The notes under the pieces: model-generated | What the model saw: the letters and a program-made list of their open reading frames with translations, nothing else | What the model was told of the DNA's origin: nothing | Databases searched by the model: none | DNA from: Bacteroidetes bacterium ADurb.Bin174 | GTDB taxonomy: Bacteria; Bacteroidota; Bacteroidia; Bacteroidales; Paludibacteraceae | NCBI GenBank assembly: GCA_002070265.1 | Contig: MWCX01000036.1 | Coordinates: 1-64,000 of the forward strand | Direction of reading: 5' to 3' | DNA: 64,000 nt | Part shown: positions 34,338-42,781 of the stretch, in pieces | How the letters are laid out: every line of letters starts with the position of its first letter | How positions within the stretch are numbered: position 1 is the stretch's first letter | Translations under genes and position numbers: made by a program

Positions 34338-35213
34338 TCATTTTTTCTGCACCAATTTCGCTCCTGCCGGAACATCCTGATCTATCCAAATGTTTCCGCC
34401 TATGACAGCACTGTCACCGACTGTAACATTGCCCAAAATGGTTGAGTTGGAGTAGATAATGACATTATTGCCTATTTTAGGATGGCGGTCTATTCCTTTG
34501 ATGGGATTGCCGTTTTCATCCAAAGGAAAACTTTTTGCACCTAAGGTAACACCTTGATACATCTTAACATGGTCGCCAATCTTAGCCGTTTCTCCTATCA
34601 CTACCCCTGTCCCGTGATCTATGGTAAAATAACTACCAATGGATGCTCCCGGATGGATATCTATACCTGTTTCAGAATGAGCCATCTCACAGATAATCCT
34701 GGGGATCAGCGGCACCTCCAATTTTAGCAAGGTATTGGCAATGCGGTAACTGCTGATGGCGCGAATGCCCGGGTAGCAAAAGATGACTTCGCCATAACTT
34801 TTGGCAGCCGGATCGCCATTGTAGGCAGCTACGACATCGGTATATAGTTTATCTCTGATTTCCGGTAACTGAGAAATAAAAGCAATGGATTTCTTTCTTG
34901 CCAGGTGATCTATGTCTTCACAAACCTGTTCGTCAGAAGTCGATTCAAAACACAAACCGGCCTTAATCTGCGATTGTAAAAGAGATTGTAACTTATCTAT
35001 GTTCACTCCTATATGATACAACCTCGAATTGACATTGACAGCCGCATCACCGAAATAACCCGGAAAAATGATGGAACGAATCAAATTGATCATTTCTTTC
35101 AGCGTATCCTCCGATGGCATAGGGGTATTATGCAATTGCTCGTGGCATACTTCACTGATACTTCCGGTGTCAGCAAGCTTTTGAATAACTTCCAATGTTT
35201 TTTTAGTATTCAT
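34338..35213 (-). CDS. cysE: Serine O-acetyltransferase
   Basis: Makes O-acetylserine from serine and acetyl-CoA for cysteine synthesis. 291 residues with an N-terminal helical domain and a left-handed beta-helix of hexapeptide repeats. The catalytic region HSETGIDIHPGASIG...DHGTGVVIGETA holds the conserved His residues and the CoA-site repeats. Close to the EpsC-type of the family. No cysK next to it. Confidence 0.92.
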   Translation of the reverse strand: MNTKKTLEVIQKLADTGSISEVCHEQLHNTPMPSEDTLKEMINLIRSIIFPGYFGDAAVNVNSRLYHIGVNIDKLQSLLQSQIKAGLCFESTSDEQVCEDIDHLARKKSIAFISQLPEIRDKLYTDVVAAYNGDPAAKSYGEVIFCYPGIRAISSYRIANTLLKLEVPLIPRIICEMAHSETGIDIHPGASIGSYFTIDHGTGVVIGETAKIGDHVKMYQGVTLGAKSFPLDENGNPIKGIDRHPKIGNNVIIYSNSTILGNVTVGDSAVIGGNIWIDQDVPAGAKLVQKK

Positions 35214-35245
35214 TATTTATTGTATTAATATTCGATTTTAAATCA

Positions 35246-35785
35246 TCAATTTACGAATTCACTATTTGTAAGCTTGAAAAAATCATTGATTTTACGAATT
35301 GCGTTCTGTACACGATCTTCGTCAATTCCATGAATACAAACGTAGGGCTTTTTAAGTTTAACAATTTCAGATTGATACCAATTGAAAAAATGCTCCCTGT
35401 CATGTCCGTGCTCCCTAACTGGATCAGCTACCCAGGGAATGTCCGGTTCGCACAGCAAGTACAAATCAAAAAAGCCGGTGTTTAGTCTATCCTCAACAAA
35501 AGAAGGAACTTCATTGTAACAGTATTCAAACCAGACTTTTGTAATGATCAACTCCGTATCAAAAAACACAAAAGGATAAGTCCGGTCTGTTTCATATTCA
35601 ATTTCCTGCTCGATTTGTTTCAAGGCTATATGTTTGATATCATCAAAATGGTATGGCCTTGACAAGCTTTCGATGTACATCCGCGCATATTCGGGAACCC
35701 ACGGGGAATGGTAATGTGCTGCCAACTGTTCCGCCAACATAGTTTTTCCCGTCGATTCAGGTCCGATAATCGCGATTTTATACAT
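35246..35785 (-). CDS. NadR-type nucleoside kinase (AAA_28)
   Basis: 179 residues, only the kinase half of NadR. Walker A GPESTGKT (8-15), the VPEYAR segment typical of ribosylnicotinamide kinases, and FFDTELII (Walker B-like). It would phosphorylate nicotinamide riboside to NMN; no adenylyltransferase or HTH domain is attached. pnuC, the riboside transporter, is encoded at 48888-49481, consistent with an NR salvage route (inference). Confidence 0.8.
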   Translation of the reverse strand: MYKIAIIGPESTGKTMLAEQLAAHYHSPWVPEYARMYIESLSRPYHFDDIKHIALKQIEQEIEYETDRTYPFVFFDTELIITKVWFEYCYNEVPSFVEDRLNTGFFDLYLLCEPDIPWVADPVREHGHDREHFFNWYQSEIVKLKKPYVCIHGIDEDRVQNAIRKINDFFKLTNSEFVN

Positions 35786-35792
35786 TTTTTAC

Positions 35793-35800
35793 TACTTTTG
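35793..35800 (+). promoter_or_regulatory. -7 box of the PAP2 phosphatase gene
   Basis: TACTTTTG, 15 bp before the first ATG, so the leader is very short. Confidence 0.5.
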
Positions 35801-35814
35801 TCGACAAAATTCAA

Positions 35815-36471
35815 ATGATGCGCAAATTTACGACATTTATTCTGTTTTTGCTTGGTTTTGTGATTTTGTCCAACACATTACCGGCACAAAATACGGATAT
35901 TGTGCTATTGAAACAAATCAACCATGCGGCACCGGGTCTAAAACCAACTTCCGTAGTGCTGACAGAATCAGCCCTATATATCAGTCTGGCTGCACCGGTT
36001 GCTATCGCGGGATATGGCCTTATACGTTCAGATCAGGATTTGCTGAAAGATGCCTGCTACATTGCCTTGGCATCAGGTGTTAATGTAGTTGCTACCGATG
36101 TTCTCAAACGTATATTCAATCGTCCGCGTCCGGGCGTTAGCTATCCTGAAGAGATAGAAGCTTATAAAGTTTTGAAAAGCAGATCGATGCCATCCGGTCA
36201 TACTTCCTGTAGTTTTGTGACGGCCACCGCACTTAGTCTGAAATATCCCAAATGGTATGTTATTGTACCTGCTTACACATGGGCAACGGCAATAGGCGTT
36301 ACGCGCATGCACCTTGGCGTTCATTATCCGTCTGATGTATTGGCAGGCGCAGCTTTGGGGATAGGAAGTGCTTATCTGACCTACAAGCTGAATGAGTGGT
36401 GGTGGAATCATTATGACATAAAAGCCTGGAGGATTGTCAAGAAAAAACAGGAGGCAATTAACCTTCTTTAA
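35815..36471 (+). CDS. PAP2-family membrane-associated phosphatase
   Basis: 218 residues with a signal peptide (FILFLLGFVILSNTLPAQ) and the three acid-phosphatase motifs: KRIFNRPRP (K-x6-RP), PSGH in SMPSGHTS, and the SR-x5-H-x3-D-like TRMHLGVHYPSD. Acts in the envelope on lipid phosphates such as undecaprenyl pyrophosphate or phosphatidate; substrate not settled. Signal peptide plus motifs in the periplasm favour a BacA-independent lipid phosphatase role, but this is inference. Confidence 0.88.
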   Translation: MMRKFTTFILFLLGFVILSNTLPAQNTDIVLLKQINHAAPGLKPTSVVLTESALYISLAAPVAIAGYGLIRSDQDLLKDACYIALASGVNVVATDVLKRIFNRPRPGVSYPEEIEAYKVLKSRSMPSGHTSCSFVTATALSLKYPKWYVIVPAYTWATAIGVTRMHLGVHYPSDVLAGAALGIGSAYLTYKLNEWWWNHYDIKAWRIVKKKQEAINLL

Positions 36472-36639
36472 CTGCTAATTTGAAATTGTGCTATAAAACA
36501 TACAAAAAAACAAGCGCTATTACAGGAGTTTTTCGTATCTTGCCGCTCATTTTTTTGCAACAAATTTTTTGACAAATATTAATAACGGAACGGACTGATT
36601 TAGTCCATACATAATAAGAAATTTTAATTTTATAAACTT

Positions 36640-38799
36640 ATGAAACAATATCAATCAAATGAAATTAGGAACATTTCCTTGCTAGGAAGTTCCGGCTCTG
36701 GGAAAACCACTCTCGTTGAAGCCATACTCAACGAGAGTGGTGTTATAAAACGTAAGGGCACTATCGAAGGACAAAATACAGTGTCCGATTATTTTCCTGT
36801 AGAAAAGGAATACGGTTATTCGGTTTTTTCTACCATCATTCAAACCCAATGGAACGAGAAAAAACTTACTTTTATCGATTGCCCGGGATCGGATGATTTT
36901 ATTGGCGGAGTGGTTACTTCTCTGAATGTGACCGACACGGCTTTAATCTTACTGAACACCCAGTACGGGGTGGAAGTGGGCACCGGCAATCATTTTCGTT
37001 ATGCTGAGAGCCATAACAAACCTGTAATTTTTGTTGCCAATCATCTCGATCATGAAAAGGTGGACTTTGACCGTACCCTTGAACAAGTGAAAGATACTTT
37101 CGGTAACAAGGTCGTTGTTATTCAATATCCTGTAAATCCCGGATTAAACTTTAACGCAATCATCGATATTCTTCAAATGAAGATGATAAAGTACAATGCG
37201 GGTGGCGGAAAGCCTGAAGTATTAGATATACCTGCCGATCAGAAAGCAAAAGCTGATGCTTTGCATGATGCTTTGATAGAGGCTGCTGCAGAACATGATG
37301 AAGCTTTGATGGAAAAGTTTTTCGAGGAAGGCGTATTGACTTCGGAAGAGATTCTTGCCGGTATCCGCGCCGGTGTAGCGAGTTGCGGCATGTATCCTTT
37401 GATAACTGTTTGCGGCTTGCAAAACATGGGTGTTGGCTGCTTGATGGAATTTGTCGGCAATGTTACTCCATCTGTAAATGAAGTGCCCAAGCCGGTGACC
37501 AAGAGTAATAAAGAAATTGCACCCGATGCATCAGCACCAACCAGCATTTTTGTTTTCAAAACAAGTATTGAACCGCATATTGGCGAAGTTTCTTATTTCA
37601 AAGTGATGAGTGGTACTTTGAAAGTCGGAGATGACCTGACAAACATCAACAGAGGTAGCAAAGAACGTATAGCGCAGATATTTGCTGTTGCCGGACAAAT
37701 TCGTACCAATGTGGACGTGTTGGTTGCCGGCGATATCGGTGCAACTGTGAAGCTCAAAGATACTCGTACCGGTGACACATTAAATGCAAAAGGGTGTGAG
37801 TATGACTTTAAAGCGATTGAATTCCCGGCGTCCAAATATCGTCGTGCTATCAAAGCAGTTTCCGAATCTGATGATGAGAAACTAAGTGAAGTGCTGACCC
37901 GGATGCGCGAAGAAGACCCGACATGGATTGTGGAGCAATCGAAAGAACTAAAACAAATGATTGTTCACGGACAAGGCGAGTTCCACTTACGTACCCTGAA
38001 ATGGCGTTTGGAAAACAATGATAAAATTCCTGTTGAATTTAGAGAGCCTAAAATTCCGTACAGAGAAACCATTACCAAAGCAGCCCGTGCCGACTATCGT
38101 CATAAAAAACAATCGGGAGGTGCAGGACAGTTTGGAGAGGTGCACATGATCATTGAGCCTTATGTTGAAGGCGCACCTGTTCCGGAAACTTATCGCTTTG
38201 GCGGACAAGAATTTAAAATTTCCGTACGCGATACACAAGAAATTGCATTGGAATGGGGCGGTAAAATTATTTTTATCAATTCCATCGTAGGAGGTTCTAT
38301 TGATGCCCGCTTTTTACCCGCAATTTTGAAAGGTGTGATGGACCGCATGGAACAAGGACCGCTGACAGGTTCTTATGCACGTGATGTTCGTGTCATCGTT
38401 TATGACGGTAAAATGCACCCGGTTGACTCCAATGAAATTTCTTTCCGTCTTGCCGGAAGAAATGCTTTCGCTCAGGCTTTTAAAGAAGCCGGACCCAAAC
38501 TATTGGAACCAATCTATGATGTAGTGGTTCTGGCTCCATCCGACAGATTGGGTGATGTGATGAGCGACATGCAAGGTCGCCGTGGCGTAATCATGGGTAT
38601 GTCGAGTGAAAAAGGATTTGAAAAATTATCGGCCAAAGTACCTTTAAAAGAGTTGAGCAACTATTCGACTGCTTTGAGTTCATTGAGTGGTGGCCGCGCT
38701 TCTTTCAGCATGAAGTTCGCCAGCTACGAACTGGTTCCTATGGATATTCAGGAAAAATTATTGAAGGAATACGAGGAAACGAAGAAAGAGGAAGATTAA
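36640..38799 (+). CDS. Elongation factor G-like GTPase (paralogue of FusA)
   Basis: 719 residues with all EF-G domains, but the GTP-binding motifs are altered relative to the true fusA at 63599: G1 GSSGSGKT (16-23) in place of AHIDAGKT, G3 DCPG (80-83) in place of DTPG, G4 NHLD (134-137) in place of NKMD. Domain IV retains the QSGGAGQFGEVHM and DSNEISFRLAGRNAF blocks. EF-G paralogues of this type (EF-G2-like) are common in Bacteroidetes; reported roles include ribosome-related functions without normal translocation. Single gene, ended by the hairpin at 38819-38866. Confidence 0.9.
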   Translation: MKQYQSNEIRNISLLGSSGSGKTTLVEAILNESGVIKRKGTIEGQNTVSDYFPVEKEYGYSVFSTIIQTQWNEKKLTFIDCPGSDDFIGGVVTSLNVTDTALILLNTQYGVEVGTGNHFRYAESHNKPVIFVANHLDHEKVDFDRTLEQVKDTFGNKVVVIQYPVNPGLNFNAIIDILQMKMIKYNAGGGKPEVLDIPADQKAKADALHDALIEAAAEHDEALMEKFFEEGVLTSEEILAGIRAGVASCGMYPLITVCGLQNMGVGCLMEFVGNVTPSVNEVPKPVTKSNKEIAPDASAPTSIFVFKTSIEPHIGEVSYFKVMSGTLKVGDDLTNINRGSKERIAQIFAVAGQIRTNVDVLVAGDIGATVKLKDTRTGDTLNAKGCEYDFKAIEFPASKYRRAIKAVSESDDEKLSEVLTRMREEDPTWIVEQSKELKQMIVHGQGEFHLRTLKWRLENNDKIPVEFREPKIPYRETITKAARADYRHKKQSGGAGQFGEVHMIIEPYVEGAPVPETYRFGGQEFKISVRDTQEIALEWGGKIIFINSIVGGSIDARFLPAILKGVMDRMEQGPLTGSYARDVRVIVYDGKMHPVDSNEISFRLAGRNAFAQAFKEAGPKLLEPIYDVVVLAPSDRLGDVMSDMQGRRGVIMGMSSEKGFEKLSAKVPLKELSNYSTALSSLSGGRASFSMKFASYELVPMDIQEKLLKEYEETKKEED

Positions 38800-38818
38800 T
38801 AAAACCTCTTTTGATAAC

Positions 38819-38866
38819 AAAGCCCAGGGGTTGTCTTAAAAGTAAAGATAGCCCCTGGGCTTTTTG
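38819..38866 (+). terminator. Intrinsic terminator containing a MITE end
   Basis: Stem AAAGCCCAGGGG/CCCCTGGGCTTT with T-run TTTTT. The left arm and loop read GGGGTTGTCTTAAAAGTAAA, nearly the left end of the MITE family (GGGGCTGTCTCAAAAGTAAA at 18337). Confidence 0.85.
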
Positions 38867-38880
38867 TTATGTACTTTTGG

Positions 38881-39072
38881 TGGTGCGACATTGACCTCGT
38901 CCGATGAGCCGAAAAATAAGTGAGAACAGCGTTAAAAATCGTCCTTGTTTGAGCAACGAAGTTGTGAGTTTGGACGATTTAGCTGTTTGAACGCTAATTT
39001 TTCGAGCGAAGCGGGCGCAGTCTTGATTTTTTTTTGCTTCGTTTTTTTGTATCAAGACAAAAAAATGAAGAG
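38881..39072 (-). repeat. Dispersed repeat copy B (no nested MITE)
   Basis: Read on the minus strand it matches 18231-18572 without the 163-bp insertion: TTGTCTTGATAC..., CCCGCTTCGCTCGAAAAATTAG, CTAAATCGTCCAAACTC, then 13 unmatched bases (ACAACTTCGTTGC), then TCAAACAAGGACGATT. An open frame on it (38867-39142) is not credited as a gene. Confidence 0.85.
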
Positions 39073-39086
39073 AAATGACAAAGTCA

Positions 39087-40550
39087 TTACTTCTTTCCTT
39101 GCAACCATTCATGCATAGAAGTAGCAGCCTTGCGCCCATCACCCATAGCCAGGATAACTGTAGCGCCGCCTCTGACTATATCGCCTCCGGCAAAAATCAT
39201 GGGGATGTCGGTTTGCATGGTTTCCTCATCAACAACGATAGTGCCCCACTTGGTGAGTTGCAATCCTTCCACTGAACGTGGAATTAAAGGATTGGGAGAT
39301 ACGCCTACACTGATGATGACTTCATCAACTTCTATAATTTCCGTGCAACCGGGTTTTTCAATGGGAGAACGGCGCCCGGAAGCATCAGGTTCACCCAATT
39401 CCATCTCTTGCACGATCATATGGGTCACACGCCCCTGTTCGTTGCCAAGAAATTCAATGGGATTGCGCAAAGTCATAAAGATAATGCCCTCTTCTTTGGC
39501 ATGATGCACCTCCTCTATTCGGGCAGGCATTTCCTCTTCGGAGCGCCTGTAAACTATCATAGCTCGCTCAGCACCTAAACGAAGTGCAGTACGCACCGAG
39601 TCCATTGCCGTATTACCACCGCCGATAACCGCTACTTTTTTTCCTTTAAATACAGGAGTATCCGATTCAGGATTGGCTGCATCCATCAAATTTACGCGTG
39701 TTAAATATTCATTGGAAGACATGATGCCTACTAAATTCTCTCCCTTGATATTCATAAACCGCGGCAATCCGGCACCACTACCCACAAACACACCCTGATA
39801 GCCTTCTGCTTTTAGGTCTTCCATGCTGATGGTTCTGCCGATGATGCAGTTGGTCATAAATTTCACTCCCATATCCCGCAGGTTATTGATTTCCACATCA
39901 ATCACATAATTAGGTAAACGGAACTCGGGAATACCGTATTTCAACACGCCGCCGATTTCATGCAGGGCTTCAAAAACCGTAACATCATAACCAAATTTGA
40001 CCATGTCACCCGCAAAGGACAATCCAGCCGGTCCTGAACCGACTACGGCGATTTTAATTCCATTCGGTGCGGCTACTGTTGGTACGGATATATTGCCACT
40101 TTCTCTTTCGTAGTCGGCGGCAAAACGCTCCAAATGTCCGATGGCCACCGGATCTTTTCCCGTCCGTACATGGATACATTTGGCCTCACATTGCTTTTCC
40201 TGCGGACAAACGCGACCGCAAACAGCAGGCAATGCAGAGGTTATTTTCAAGGTTTTGGCAGCCTCTGCAAATTCACCTACTTCAATTTGTTTAATGAACT
40301 GAGGAATATAAATATTGACGGGACAACCGGTCATACAGGTAGGCTCGGGACAATCGATACATCGCTTGGCTTCCTGCATAGCCAATTCAGGGGTAAGTCC
40401 TAAATTGACCTCTTCATTGTTTTGGGCACGGTATGCAGGATCTAACGAAGGCATCACTACACGAGGTATAGCCATGCGTTCTTTTACTTTTAGAGATTCT
40501 CTTAATGCTACTCTCCAGGGTTTGGATCTTTCTTCAGAAATATTGGGCAT
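39087..40550 (-). CDS. nfnB: NADPH-dependent glutamate synthase small-subunit-like protein / NfnB
   Basis: 487 residues. N-terminal ferredoxin-like region has two cysteine clusters (CIDCPEPTCMTGC and CGRVCPQEKQCEAKC) for [4Fe-4S] centres, then FAD (VVGSGPAGLSFAGD) and NAD(P) (VIGGGNTAMDSVRTA) Rossmann motifs. With the flavoprotein encoded 80 bp upstream it forms the NfnAB pair: ferredoxin- and NADH-linked reduction of NADP+ by electron bifurcation. The same sequence could be called gltD, but no glutamate synthase large subunit is near. A MITE fragment separates it from nfnA. Confidence 0.85.
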   Translation of the reverse strand: MPNISEERSKPWRVALRESLKVKERMAIPRVVMPSLDPAYRAQNNEEVNLGLTPELAMQEAKRCIDCPEPTCMTGCPVNIYIPQFIKQIEVGEFAEAAKTLKITSALPAVCGRVCPQEKQCEAKCIHVRTGKDPVAIGHLERFAADYERESGNISVPTVAAPNGIKIAVVGSGPAGLSFAGDMVKFGYDVTVFEALHEIGGVLKYGIPEFRLPNYVIDVEINNLRDMGVKFMTNCIIGRTISMEDLKAEGYQGVFVGSGAGLPRFMNIKGENLVGIMSSNEYLTRVNLMDAANPESDTPVFKGKKVAVIGGGNTAMDSVRTALRLGAERAMIVYRRSEEEMPARIEEVHHAKEEGIIFMTLRNPIEFLGNEQGRVTHMIVQEMELGEPDASGRRSPIEKPGCTEIIEVDEVIISVGVSPNPLIPRSVEGLQLTKWGTIVVDEETMQTDIPMIFAGGDIVRGGATVILAMGDGRKAATSMHEWLQGKK

Positions 40551-40575
40551 GATAAAAAATTTAGTCCCCTAAGCT

Positions 40576-40630
40576 GGGGCTGTCTCAAAACAAATAATCA
40601 ACTAAAAAACAATCAGGTGTTTTAGAAGCA
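40576..40630 (+). mobile_element. MITE left-end fragment between nfnA and nfnB
   Basis: GGGGCTGTCTCA (40576-40587) then ACTAAAAAACAATCAGGTGT and TTTAGAAG, aligned with the left third of the copy at 18337. It ends against the nfnA stop codon. Confidence 0.7.
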
Positions 40631-41464
40631 TCATCCTTCCTTATCCAATTTACTTAACTTCTCCATCTCTTCCCGCTCAAAATCTTTATATCCGCCTAAG
40701 CGCATCAACATTTCATCAAAATCAACTTGATGGGCATCGAATTCGGGTCCGTCAACGCATACGAATTTCACTTTACCGCCGACTGTCACACGGCAAGCGC
40801 CACACATACCGGTGCCATCAACCATGATGGTATTTAAAGAAGCAACTGTTGGAATATTGTATTTTTTAGTCAGCAAACTGACAAATTTCATCATAATAGC
40901 AGGACCTATGGTGACACACAAATCCACCTTTTCTCTGTTGAGAACAGTCTCAACGCCATTGGTTACCAAGCCTTTGTTTCCATAAGAGCCGTCATCCGTC
41001 ATCACAATAAGCTCATCGGACAACGAACGCATTTGCTCTTCCAGTATAATCAACTCTTTGGTACGTGCCGCCAGCACAGTGATCACCTTATTGCCGGCTT
41101 TTTTGAGGGCTCTCACGATGGGTAACATAGGAGCAGTGCCCACGCCACCGCAGGCACATACAACAGTTCCAAAATTCTCAATGTGTGTGGCTTTACCAAG
41201 CGGTCCAACCAAATCTGTTATGGAATCGCCAACTTCTAATTTCCCCAATTTGGTGGATGAAACGCCGGTCATTTGAATTACCAAGGTGATGGTGCCCTTT
41301 TCAACATCAGCATCAGCAATGGTAAGCGGGATGCGTTCGCCCATCTTACCGACACGCACGATCACAAAATGACCGGCTTTGCGTGCTTTAGCAATCAGGG
41401 GAGCTTCAACTTCTAATCTTACAACTTTATCTGAAAAATATTCTTTAGAAATAATTTTATTCAT
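40631..41464 (-). CDS. nfnA: Sulfide/dihydroorotate dehydrogenase-like FAD/NAD-binding protein, NfnA
   Basis: 277 residues from the ATG at 41464 (the frame opens earlier at 41491 but MNKIISKEYF is the family start). Ferredoxin-reductase-like FAD domain with RIPLTIADAD, NAD domain with CACGGVGTAPMLPI, and a C-terminal [2Fe-2S] site (GMCGACRV ... FVCVDGPEFD). It is the small subunit of the bifurcating transhydrogenase, transcribed before nfnB. Confidence 0.85.
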   Translation of the reverse strand: MNKIISKEYFSDKVVRLEVEAPLIAKARKAGHFVIVRVGKMGERIPLTIADADVEKGTITLVIQMTGVSSTKLGKLEVGDSITDLVGPLGKATHIENFGTVVCACGGVGTAPMLPIVRALKKAGNKVITVLAARTKELIILEEQMRSLSDELIVMTDDGSYGNKGLVTNGVETVLNREKVDLCVTIGPAIMMKFVSLLTKKYNIPTVASLNTIMVDGTGMCGACRVTVGGKVKFVCVDGPEFDAHQVDFDEMLMRLGGYKDFEREEMEKLSKLDKEG

Positions 41465-41508
41465 GAGTAAAAAACCAAAATTGAGGTACAAATTTATGAA
41501 AAATTTCT

Positions 41509-42750
41509 TTAATATTTCTCAACTTCTCCCATTTTGCCCATAAATAAAATAACTCCGGTGCTTTTTTCACGAATAAGAAAAATAAATGGACGGTTGGCAT
41601 AAAAGACCGGATTTTCCGGCAAAGCCATTTCTTTCGTCTCTATTATGGTTACGGCTGCCGCTTCCGTGCCCTTCTCATTTACATCACAATAGGTGCTGTG
41701 AATAACCCTGGAAATCAGCAAATCGTTTTCCGACATGCGAGAAAAATCTGCCTCTCCACTAAAAGCTGATGGCATACCCATGACTGACAAAACATCTCGC
41801 AATTCTAACTTGCTTTGTACCTTGAATTTCGGGAAATAAACCTGAACTTCTCTTGGAGTGAGACCTTCTACTATTTCATTCCATTCGTCTGCATCAAAAT
41901 CCTTCAAATAACTTTCAACGGTGTTTTTTTGTTTGGGCAAAATTACTGTCATGCTAAAAGCCTTATTACCATAGGGCATGTCAAGATACTGCGCTTTATC
42001 ATCTTCATAATAATTGAAAGTCTGTTCCTGGCGCATCATATCAACTTTATTAGTCTTACCGCCTGAGGTGACAAAATCTTTCTCCGAAGTGTCCTTACTA
42101 TTAAACTCACTGCTCCAAATACCCTTAAAATATATCGCATTGATCAAATACATGATTGCATCAGCAGGAATTTCATCCAAAGGATTCTTGATTAATCCGT
42201 TGGTTTTTTCGGAGCACCAATTGTTGATAATGTCTAAAGATTTAGAATCATTAAAATCCAGATCTGATATCTCTGCATCAAAATATTCTTGATTAACGTC
42301 CAAAAATGATTTATAGATTGGATAACCCTTTTTATACCAGATGGAATTGGCAATATTAAGTTTGGTGGAAGGATCAATCTTAACCAATGAATTTTGCATG
42401 ATTTGATAATATTCATTGATTTCCTTTTCAGACATTCTCGACATTTTCAAAGTTGATTCCATTTCAGACTTGGTTTTGCCGTCACTACCGTTCCAGGTCA
42501 TGCCCAAAGCAATACTCACACTCAATGGAGAAATAAAAGTATTGGCTTCTTTCGTGTTATCAAGCACGTGCTTGAATAGGTCCCATGCAAATTCATTGTC
42601 CTGTGCTACCCGTTTTTCCATCCCAGCTTTCAGGCGAATAGGCTCTGCTTCTTTCTTTATATTGATGTCAGACTCACAAGCTGAGAATAACAACGGGAGG
42701 ACAAAAAGAAAGAAGTAGGGTTTTAAGTTTTTAGAATTTAAAAAGTTCAT
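41509..42750 (-). CDS. Lipoprotein serpin A (downstream copy)
   Basis: Serine-protease inhibitor of the serpin fold, tethered to the envelope. 413 residues from the ATG at 42750: signal peptide and lipobox LLFSAC, then a complete serpin core (FISPLSVSIALGMTWNGSDG; NAIYFKG; MTVILPKQ) ending VILFMGKMGEVEKY. The hinge GTEAAAVT is intact with small residues, so loop insertion and inhibition are possible. The reactive loop reads VTIIETKEMALPENPVF. An earlier ATG (42843) overlaps the next gene's 3' end and is rejected. Near-duplicate of the gene at 42782. Confidence 0.93.
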   Translation of the reverse strand: MNFLNSKNLKPYFFLFVLPLLFSACESDINIKKEAEPIRLKAGMEKRVAQDNEFAWDLFKHVLDNTKEANTFISPLSVSIALGMTWNGSDGKTKSEMESTLKMSRMSEKEINEYYQIMQNSLVKIDPSTKLNIANSIWYKKGYPIYKSFLDVNQEYFDAEISDLDFNDSKSLDIINNWCSEKTNGLIKNPLDEIPADAIMYLINAIYFKGIWSSEFNSKDTSEKDFVTSGGKTNKVDMMRQEQTFNYYEDDKAQYLDMPYGNKAFSMTVILPKQKNTVESYLKDFDADEWNEIVEGLTPREVQVYFPKFKVQSKLELRDVLSVMGMPSAFSGEADFSRMSENDLLISRVIHSTYCDVNEKGTEAAAVTIIETKEMALPENPVFYANRPFIFLIREKSTGVILFMGKMGEVEKY

Positions 42751-42781
42751 AAAGTTTGATTTGTGAAGTTTGCAAAGCAAT

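Noticed and set aside
38867-39142. 91-codon minus-strand frame (ends GRGQCRTTKST)
   Set aside because: Falls on dispersed repeat copy B; the same sequence in copy A is broken by a MITE without consequence, so it is not a gene.
41464-41491. Longer start for nfnA
   Set aside because: Adds nine residues not found in the family; MNKIISK is the natural start.
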